Positions 54,502-60,878 of a stretch of DNA of 64,000 nt are shown here, in pieces. This DNA comes from an uncultured Prevotella sp. (lineage in GTDB: Bacteria > Bacteroidota > Bacteroidia > Bacteroidales > Bacteroidaceae). Within the stretch, counting starts at the first letter, position 1; each line of letters starts with the position of its first letter. A program made the position numbers and the translations under genes. Below the pieces are notes generated by a model. It saw nothing but the letters and a program-made list of their open reading frames with translations. It was not told where the DNA came from and made no database searches. Location of the stretch: NCBI GenBank assembly GCA_937895845.1, contig CALBLK010000020.1, forward strand, positions 33,058-97,057, given 5' to 3'.

Positions 54502-54576
54502 ACCCTGCGCAATAAAGCGGTTTGTCCCAAATCGGTGCATTGACCGGTTTGGGACAAACCGCTTTATTGCAGGGCT
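54502..54576. repeat. Long hairpin between the MCE gene and dnaA
   Basis: Arms of about 26 bases (around 54511-54536 and 54543-54569) pair with one mismatch around a short loop, and the stem extends by CCCTGC/GCAGGG beyond a two-base bulge. The arms contain CCCAAATCGGT and ACCGGTTTGGG, the same word that bounds the dispersed elements at 5536 and 44281. It follows the MCE-gene stop by about 55 bases and may end that transcript. Confidence 0.7.
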
Positions 54577-54631
54577 GCGCCCCCGGAAACAGCCGCCATC
54601 TGCTATTGGGCGCCCGCCCCTGCGAAAGGGT

Positions 54632-55534
54632 TTACTTGTCCTTCCGCCCGAAGAGCGAGAAGTGCACGTAGCGCTTGGGGCGCTTTCTGAGGTCGGTGAG
54701 CAGCGAGTCGGCGCTTCCCACCGTGGCGTTCAGGCTGTTGTAGAGCTGCGGGTCGCGCATGAGCAGTCCCAGCGTGCCCTCGTTGCTGTTGAGCTTGGCC
54801 GAGAGCTGCTCCACGTTGTCAAGCGTGGCGTTGACCTTGGCCATGGTGCCCTCAACGTCAATCGCGCCAAACCGTTCGGCCAGCCGGCCTGTGTTGTCCA
54901 GGATGCCGTCGGCCTTGGCCACCATCCCCGGCACACGTCCGTTGAGACCGGCCACGAGTGTGTTCACGCCCTCGGTGGTTGTCACGAGGTTGGCCGTTAT
55001 TTTGTCCACGTTGTGCAGCGAGCTTTTCAGTGCCGGGTCGGCCAGCAGTGTGTTCAGACTGGTCAGGATGCTGTCCAGCTTCGGCATCATGCGCTCGACG
55101 GTGGGCATCAGCTCTGCCGCCTTTTCCATCAGTCCCGTGCCTTGCCGTCCGCGGATGGTGTCACCCGGCTCCATCGCCTCGAGGGGGTTGTCGGACAGCA
55201 TGAGGTTCATCTTCACGTTGCCCATGAAGTCAGAGGAGATCTCGGCGTGCGAGCCCTTGGGCACTCTCATCTCGCGGTCCAGCTCCACCTCGGCCAGGAT
55301 GTCGCCCTCGCGCGAGTAGTTATAGTCAATGGCCTTGACCACGCCCACCTTGTAGCCGTTGGCGTAGACGGGGCTTGAGGCCGAGAGGCCGCTGATGTCG
55401 CTGAACGAGACGAGGTAGGTGTTGCTGGTCGAAAACAGGTCGAGTCCCTTGAGAAACTGCAGCCCGAAGAACAGCACCACCACGCCGGCCACCGCCACGG
55501 TGGCGATTTGCACTTCCTTGGTAATGTATTTCAT
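54632..55534 (-). CDS. MCE (MlaD-like) family protein
   Basis: A 300-residue inner-membrane-anchored protein: one hydrophobic segment at about 9-27 (IATVAVAGVVVLFFGLQFL), then an MCE domain (about 35-115, LVSFSDISGLSASSPVYANGYKVGVV), then a long helical segment with Leu/Asn heptads (about 130-270). MCE proteins form rings or needles that carry lipids across the periplasm, as MlaD does in phospholipid trafficking. No MlaE permease or MlaF ATPase lies here. It begins four bases after the amidase gene, a pairing kept in many Bacteroidales, so lipid trafficking and wall hydrolysis appear coupled. Confidence 0.9.
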   Translation of the reverse strand: MKYITKEVQIATVAVAGVVVLFFGLQFLKGLDLFSTSNTYLVSFSDISGLSASSPVYANGYKVGVVKAIDYNYSREGDILAEVELDREMRVPKGSHAEISSDFMGNVKMNLMLSDNPLEAMEPGDTIRGRQGTGLMEKAAELMPTVERMMPKLDSILTSLNTLLADPALKSSLHNVDKITANLVTTTEGVNTLVAGLNGRVPGMVAKADGILDNTGRLAERFGAIDVEGTMAKVNATLDNVEQLSAKLNSNEGTLGLLMRDPQLYNSLNATVGSADSLLTDLRKRPKRYVHFSLFGRKDK

Positions 55535-55538
55535 ATTG

Positions 55539-56816
55539 TTATCGCTTGTTCCTGTTACGTCTGAACTCCTGCAAGGCCTCCACCACGTTGGTCTTCCGCC
55601 CGTCCTTGAAGGCGATGATAAAGGCTTCGGGGAACTTGGCGAGCAGCGACTTCCGCAGCCGGTAGATGGCGTTATAGTCGGTCGACGCGCCGCAGGTGTA
55701 CTTGTACATGCCGTTTTCCTCGTAGCTGTCCAGCTCGACAGCGCCCCTGAGCTGCGCGTTGTCGGGCCTCAGCTGGCGGTCGCTGGCCAGAATCTGCACC
55801 TTGAACACAGGCTTTCCGGCCTCCTCTGCCCCGGCTCTTGCCTCCGGCTCGCTGCCGGCCTTGGCCTGGGCAGTCTGTGCGGTGGCGGAGCTTTCGGCCC
55901 CGGGCACCTCGGCCTCGGGCTCGGCCCTGCGCTGACGCACAACCGGCGCCATCTTTTTCTCGCGGCCCCCGTCTTCATCCTCGTGCCGGGGAACCACCGT
56001 CGGAATCGCCGTGTCACCTTGTCCGCCCGCCTTGAAAGGCACGGTGAAGTTGCGGTCATACTTCTGCCGGTAGTCCACAAAGGCACGGTAGATGCCCTGC
56101 CCCATCAGTTCAGCCCCACTGTCGGAGCTGAGAAACTGCTCCTCGTCGGGTGTCGTGATGAACCCCAGTTCGATGAGGCAGCTCGGCATCGACGTCTCGC
56201 GAAGCACCAGGAACCCAGCCTGCTTCACCCCCTTGTTGGCCCTGCCTGCCACGGCGCAGGTGCGCTTTTGCACCAGCTTGGCCAGCTCGACGCTCTGAGC
56301 CATGTTCTTGTCCTGCATGAACTCGAACATGATGTAGCTCTCCGAGGAGTTCGGGTCAAAGCCCTCGTAGTGCTGCTTGTAGTCCTTTTCGATGAGAATC
56401 ACCGAGTTTTCGCGCTTGGCCACGTCAAAGTTGTCGTCAACGCGGTGCATGCCCAGCGTGTAGGTTTCCATCCCCCTGCCCTGCTTTCCGCCCGGAAGGG
56501 CGTTGGTGTGTATGGACACAAAGAGGTCGGCCTTGTTGCGGTTGGCAATGTTGGCGCGCTCGTGGAGCGGCACGAACACATCGGTCTTGCGCGTGTAGAC
56601 CACCCTTACGTCGGGGCAGTTGCGCTCCACCAGCCTCCCGAAGGCCAGCGCCACGCTGAGGTTGATGTTCTTCTCCTTGGCGAAACGGCCCAGCGCGCCC
56701 GCGTCGTTGCCCCCGTGTCCGGCGTCAACCACCAGCGTGAACCGCCTGCCGGCGGCCGTTGCGCAAAGGACTGCTGCCAGCAGAAAGCCCATCAGAAGCG
56801 TTGTCTTTCGTTTCAT
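55539..56816 (-). CDS. N-acetylmuramoyl-L-alanine amidase (Amidase_3) with C-terminal SPOR-like region
   Basis: A secreted 425-residue wall hydrolase that cleaves the bond between muramic acid and the stem peptide. The start MKRKTTLLMG leads into a signal peptide ending ATAAG; 20 more codons are open upstream. Likely zinc ligands are His34 (VVDAGHGG), Glu48 and His103 (SIHTNA), and the catalytic Glu lies in SCLIELGFI. Residues about 265-335 are a low-complexity Pro/Ala/Glu linker, and the C-terminal about 80 residues (FKVQILASDRQL) resemble a SPOR domain that binds denuded glycan at division sites. It forms an operon with the MCE gene. Confidence 0.92.
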   Translation of the reverse strand: MKRKTTLLMGFLLAAVLCATAAGRRFTLVVDAGHGGNDAGALGRFAKEKNINLSVALAFGRLVERNCPDVRVVYTRKTDVFVPLHERANIANRNKADLFVSIHTNALPGGKQGRGMETYTLGMHRVDDNFDVAKRENSVILIEKDYKQHYEGFDPNSSESYIMFEFMQDKNMAQSVELAKLVQKRTCAVAGRANKGVKQAGFLVLRETSMPSCLIELGFITTPDEEQFLSSDSGAELMGQGIYRAFVDYRQKYDRNFTVPFKAGGQGDTAIPTVVPRHEDEDGGREKKMAPVVRQRRAEPEAEVPGAESSATAQTAQAKAGSEPEARAGAEEAGKPVFKVQILASDRQLRPDNAQLRGAVELDSYEENGMYKYTCGASTDYNAIYRLRKSLLAKFPEAFIIAFKDGRKTNVVEALQEFRRNRNKR

Positions 56817-56901
56817 CACGTCTCTTGTCGTTATAGCGGATTGGCTGCGCCTGGCTGCGCCGGAGCTTGTCTCCACGGTGCCAGCCAGCGTTATCCATAT
56901 G

Positions 56902-56909
56902 CAAAAATA
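56902..56909 (-). promoter_or_regulatory. -7 promoter element of the amidase-MCE operon
   Basis: Minus-strand TATTTTTG matches TAnnTTTG exactly, about 85 bases upstream of the start at 56816. Confidence 0.5.
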
Positions 56910-56955
56910 CGCTTTTTCCGCAGAAAAACTATACGATTGCTTTAAGTTTTACCAT

Positions 56956-57315
56956 TTATTTGCGCAATTCAACCTCCACCCCGGCTCCCTGGCACGCCGC
57001 CCCCATTGGCGGATTGGCCTTGGTGACGCGCACCCACACGCCCCCGGCAAGGGGGAAGTCGGCCAGCGCCCGGCGCGCCATGCGGCCCGCCACGTGCTCG
57101 AGCAGCCTGGAGGGTACGGCCATCTCCTCGCGCACCAGGTCGTAAATGCGGCTGTAGTCCAGCGTGTGGTCCACCTCGTCGGTGTCCATGGCCTGCTGGA
57201 AGGGATAGTCCACGCGCACATCCACAACATAGTCGCCGCCAACGGCGCGCTCCTGGGGGAGCACTCCGTGGAAGGCGTAGATGCGGATGCCGCTGACAAA
57301 CACTGTCGTCTTCAT
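56956..57315 (-). CDS. folB: Dihydroneopterin aldolase
   Basis: A 119-residue FolB, the usual length, which converts 7,8-dihydroneopterin to 6-hydroxymethyl-dihydropterin and glycolaldehyde in folate synthesis. The N-terminal VFVSGIRIYAFHGVLPQER motif with the conserved Gly-Val block and the C-terminal VRVTKANPPM segment with the catalytic Lys are present. It begins nine bases after the nrdJ stop, so both belong to one transcript, linking folate and deoxynucleotide supply. Confidence 0.94.
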   Translation of the reverse strand: MKTTVFVSGIRIYAFHGVLPQERAVGGDYVVDVRVDYPFQQAMDTDEVDHTLDYSRIYDLVREEMAVPSRLLEHVAGRMARRALADFPLAGGVWVRVTKANPPMGAACQGAGVEVELRK

Positions 57316-57324
57316 CGCCGAGCA

Positions 57325-59889
57325 CTATCCGCAGCGGCTGGCGCCACAGTTCTTGCAAATGAGACAGCCCTCCTGGTAAACCAGCGTTTCCTGCCCGCAC
57401 ACCGGGCATTTCTGCCCCTTGGCCTCGGTGCCGTCGGTCACATACTTCTTCAGCGCGCGCTCCACGCCGTTCTTCCAGGTGTTGATGCTCTCGCTCTTCA
57501 GCTGCAGCGACCCCACCAGCTTGATCACGTGGTCGATGGGCATGCGGTAGCGCAGCACGCCGCTGATCAGCTTGGCATAGTTCCAGTATTCGGGGTTGAA
57601 CTTCTCCGACAGGCCCTCGACGGTGGTCTTGTAGCCGCGCTTGTTTTCGAACTGGAAGTCGTAGCGGTGCCTGCCGCTCTCGTCGGTCTGCTTGATAATC
57701 TTGCCCTTGGTCACGGTCTTGGGCAGCACAATGCCCTCCTCGTCGTCCTGCAGCCCGGTGAAAATCTCGTAGGGGTAGCCGTTGAGCAGCCCCACGAAGG
57801 CCACCCACTTCTCCTTGTTGTTCTGGAAGCGCACCACGTCACACTCCAGCGTGCGCGGTCTCACCTCGGTCACCTCGGGATGCTTGCAGGGCGGCTGCTG
57901 TGCGGCGGCTTGCAGGGCGGCCGCCTTCTTGTCCTTCTTCGGCACCGAAATCATCACGCCCGACCGCGAGCCGTCGCGGTAGATGGTGCAGCCCTTGCAG
58001 CCGGAGCGCCAGGCCTCCACATAAAGGCGGTTCACCAGTTCCTCGTCAACGTCCGAGGGCAGGTTGACCGTCACGCTGATAGAGTGGTCCACCCACTTCT
58101 GGATGGCTCCCTGCATGCGCACCTTCATCAGCCAGTCCACGTCGTTGGCCGTCGCTTTATAATAAGGTGACTTGGCCACCAGGCGGTCTATCTCCTCCTG
58201 GGTGTAGTGCCGTGCTGTGTCATAGCCGTTGGTCTCCATCCATGTGAGGAACTTCCTGTGGTAGACAATGTACTCCTCGAACGAGTCGCCCACCTCGTCA
58301 ACGTAGTCTACGTGCGCCGCCTCGTCGTTGGGGTTCACCTTGCGCCGGCGCATATACACCGGCATGAACACCGGCTCGATGCCGCTGGTGGTCTGTGTCA
58401 TCAGGCTGGTGGTGCCCGTCGGGGCGATGGTAAGGCAGGCGATGTTGCGGCGGCCGTAGCGCGCCATGTCTGCATAGAGCTGGCCGTCGGCCTCCTTCAG
58501 GCGCTGCACAAAGGGGTTGTTCTCCTCGCGCTTGGCATCGTATATCTCGAATGCCCCGCGCTCGCGGGCCATGGCGACAGACGAGGCGTAGGCCGCAAGG
58601 GCGAGGGTCTTGTGTACGTTCACCGAGAAGTCGGTGGCCTCCTGTGTGCCATAGCGCAGGTTCATGGCGGCCAGCATGTCGCCCTCGGCGGTGATGCCCA
58701 CGCCGGTGCGGCGGCCCTGGCTGCTGCGGCGCTTGATTTTCTCCCACAGGTGATACTCTGCGCCCTTCACTTCGTCGCTCTGCGGGTCGCTCTTGATTTT
58801 CTTCATGATGAGGTCAATCTTCTCCAGCTCAAGGTCCACGATGTCGTCCATGATGCGCTGCGCCACGGCCACATGGCGGCGGAACAGGTCATAGTCGAAG
58901 GCGGCCTCGGGGGTGAACGGGCGCTTCACGTAGCTGTAAAGGTTGATGCTCAGCAGCCGGCACGAGTCATAGGGACAGAGGGGTATCTCGCCGCAGGGGT
59001 TGGTGGACACGGTGCGGAAGCCGAGGTCGGCGTAGCAGTCGGGTATGCTCTCGCGCAGGATGGTGTCCCAGAAGAGCACGCCGGGCTCGGCGCTCTTCCA
59101 CGCGTTGTGAACAATCTTGCCCCACAGCTTCTTGGCGCTCACCTGCTTGGTGCACATCGGCCGGTCGCTGCCGATGGGGAACTGCTGCACGTAGGGCTGC
59201 CCGCCGATGGCGGCTTCCATGAAGGCGTCGTCGATTTTCACCGACACGTTGGCGCCGGTCACCTTGCCCTCGGTCATCTTGGCGTCGATAAACGCCTCGC
59301 TGTCGGGGTGCTTGATGCTCACGGTGAGCATCAGCGCGCCGCGGCGCCCGTCCTGGGCCACCTCGCGGGTGGAGTTGCTGTAGCGCTCCATGAAGGGCAC
59401 CAGGCCGGTCGACGTGAGGGCCGAGTTGTTCACCGGCGACCCCTTGGGGCGGATGTGGCTCATGTCATGGCCCACGCCCCCGCGCCGCTTCATCAGCTGC
59501 ACCTGCTCCTCGTCAATGCGCAGGATGGCGCCGTAGCTGTCGGCATTGCCGTCAAGGCCAATCACGAAGCAGTTGCTCAGCGAGGCTATCTGGTGGTTGT
59601 TGCCGATGCCGGTCATCGGGCTGCCGGCCGGGATGATGTAGCGGAAATGGTCCAGCAGGTCAAACACCTCCTGCGCCGTCATCGGGTTGGCATACTTCCG
59701 CTCAATGCGCGCTATCTCGTTGGCTATGCGCCAGTGCATGTCCTCGGGCGACTGCTCGTAAATGTTGCCCAGGCTGTCTTTCATCGCATATTTGTTCACC
59801 CACACACGGGCGGCCAGTTCGTCACCTCCGAAGTACTTGAGCGAGGTGTCGAAAGCCTCGTCATACGTGTAAATACGTTCTGATTTCAT
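57325..59889 (-). CDS. nrdJ: Adenosylcobalamin-dependent (class II) ribonucleotide reductase
   Basis: An 854-residue cytoplasmic enzyme that reduces ribonucleotides to deoxyribonucleotides using a B12-generated thiyl radical. Motifs include SNCFVIGLD in the first barrel strand, RRGGVGHDMSHIRPKGSP, the NPCGEIPLCPYDSC block with the radical and redox cysteines, and TIAPTGTTSLM. The C-terminus carries a zinc-ribbon-like tail with four cysteines (KCPVCGQ and CLICKNCG). No beta subunit gene is nearby, consistent with class II. Being oxygen-independent, it suits an anaerobe with access to B12. folB follows nine bases downstream. Confidence 0.95.
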   Translation of the reverse strand: MKSERIYTYDEAFDTSLKYFGGDELAARVWVNKYAMKDSLGNIYEQSPEDMHWRIANEIARIERKYANPMTAQEVFDLLDHFRYIIPAGSPMTGIGNNHQIASLSNCFVIGLDGNADSYGAILRIDEEQVQLMKRRGGVGHDMSHIRPKGSPVNNSALTSTGLVPFMERYSNSTREVAQDGRRGALMLTVSIKHPDSEAFIDAKMTEGKVTGANVSVKIDDAFMEAAIGGQPYVQQFPIGSDRPMCTKQVSAKKLWGKIVHNAWKSAEPGVLFWDTILRESIPDCYADLGFRTVSTNPCGEIPLCPYDSCRLLSINLYSYVKRPFTPEAAFDYDLFRRHVAVAQRIMDDIVDLELEKIDLIMKKIKSDPQSDEVKGAEYHLWEKIKRRSSQGRRTGVGITAEGDMLAAMNLRYGTQEATDFSVNVHKTLALAAYASSVAMARERGAFEIYDAKREENNPFVQRLKEADGQLYADMARYGRRNIACLTIAPTGTTSLMTQTTSGIEPVFMPVYMRRRKVNPNDEAAHVDYVDEVGDSFEEYIVYHRKFLTWMETNGYDTARHYTQEEIDRLVAKSPYYKATANDVDWLMKVRMQGAIQKWVDHSISVTVNLPSDVDEELVNRLYVEAWRSGCKGCTIYRDGSRSGVMISVPKKDKKAAALQAAAQQPPCKHPEVTEVRPRTLECDVVRFQNNKEKWVAFVGLLNGYPYEIFTGLQDDEEGIVLPKTVTKGKIIKQTDESGRHRYDFQFENKRGYKTTVEGLSEKFNPEYWNYAKLISGVLRYRMPIDHVIKLVGSLQLKSESINTWKNGVERALKKYVTDGTEAKGQKCPVCGQETLVYQEGCLICKNCGASRCG

Positions 59890-59918
59890 TTCAATTTGTT
59901 ATCAAAAAAGGCGGTTGC

Positions 59919-59939
59919 AAGATGCCGAAATGGCATCTT
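59919..59939 (-). promoter_or_regulatory. Perfect hairpin in the presumed nrdJ leader
   Basis: AAGATGCC (59919-59926) pairs with GGCATCTT (59932-59939) around GAAAT. It lies 30 bases upstream of the nrdJ start and at the expected first bases of the mRNA. Confidence 0.35.
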
Positions 59940-59946
59940 CGGTGCA

Positions 59947-59954
59947 CAAAGTTA
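59947..59954 (-). promoter_or_regulatory. -7 promoter element of nrdJ-folB
   Basis: Minus-strand TAACTTTG is an exact TAnnTTTG match about 58 bases upstream of the nrdJ start. It overlaps a small inverted repeat, AAAGTT-AGC-AACTTT. Confidence 0.5.
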
Positions 59955-60075
59955 GCAACTTTATCCAAGACCGGCAAGCCTTTCTTTAGAAAAGTTGGCG
60001 CGGCAGGACGGCCATCAGGGGGGCGCGCCCACCGCTTTTAGCCCTGTTTCTGTTGGCCGGCTCGCCGATAATCCT

Positions 60076-60083
60076 TAATTTTG
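60076..60083 (+). promoter_or_regulatory. -7 promoter element of the nitroreductase gene
   Basis: TAATTTTG matches TAnnTTTG exactly, 26 bases before the start codon at 60110. Confidence 0.55.
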
Positions 60084-60109
60084 CAGCCAACAAAAACAAG
60101 CAAAGCTCT

Positions 60110-60850
60110 ATGACAAACTCCATCACCACTCGCCGCACCATCCGCCGCTACGCCCGGCGCGAGGTCAGCGACACGCTGCTCGACCGGCTGCTCACCACGG
60201 CCGCACGCACACAGACCATGGGCAACCTGCAACTCTACAGTGTTGTGGTCACGCGGTCGGCCGAGGGCAAGGCCCGGCTGGCGCCGGCCCACTTCAACCA
60301 GCCCATGGTAACCCAGGCGCCGGTGGTGCTCACGGTCTGCGCCGACTTCAACCGCACCACCGTGTGGTGCGAGCACCGCAAGGCGCACCCCGGCTACGAC
60401 AACTTCCTCTCGTTTGTCAACGCAGCCACCGACGCGCTGCTGTTCACCCAGACGTTCTGCAACCTGGCGGAGGCCGAGGGCCTGGGCTGCTGCTACCTGG
60501 GCACCACGGTATATATGCCACAGCTCATCATTGACGCGCTGCAGCTGCCGCGCCTGGTGATGCCGGTGGCCACCATCACGCTGGGATGGCCCGACGAGCA
60601 GCCGCCGCTCACCGACCGCCTGCCCACCGGGGCCTTTGTCCACAAGGAGACTTACCACGACTACTCCGCGGCTGACATTGACCGCTTCTACGCTGCCAAG
60701 GAGCAGCTGGAGGAGAACCGCCACTTCTGCGAAATCAACCACAAGGAGACCCTGGCCCAGATATTCACCGACATCCGCTACACCAAAAAGGACAACGAAG
60801 CCATGTCGGCGGGATTCATCGAGGCGCTCAAGCGGCAGGGCTTCCTGTAA
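60110..60850 (+). CDS. Nitroreductase-family NAD(P)H flavin oxidoreductase
   Basis: A 246-residue cytoplasmic flavoprotein from the start MTNSITTRRTIRRY; the frame opens 19 codons earlier but the promoter lies within that stretch. The N-terminal RRTIRRYARREVSDTLLDRLL with its Arg cluster binds FMN phosphate, and the middle LGCCYLGTTVYMP block and C-terminal tail are typical of the NfsA-like branch. It reduces quinones, nitro compounds or flavin-like substrates with NAD(P)H; the physiological substrate is unknown. It is monocistronic and convergent with the GH127 gene. Confidence 0.88.
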   Translation: MTNSITTRRTIRRYARREVSDTLLDRLLTTAARTQTMGNLQLYSVVVTRSAEGKARLAPAHFNQPMVTQAPVVLTVCADFNRTTVWCEHRKAHPGYDNFLSFVNAATDALLFTQTFCNLAEAEGLGCCYLGTTVYMPQLIIDALQLPRLVMPVATITLGWPDEQPPLTDRLPTGAFVHKETYHDYSAADIDRFYAAKEQLEENRHFCEINHKETLAQIFTDIRYTKKDNEAMSAGFIEALKRQGFL

Positions 60851-60878
60851 GTCCCGTGCTGCCGCGGCGCGCTCCCGC

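Noticed and set aside
54413..54631. Chromosomal origin beside dnaA
   Set aside because: Only one weak DnaA-box-like word (TTATGAACA) was seen, with no cluster of boxes; the hairpin there is better explained as a gene-end structure.
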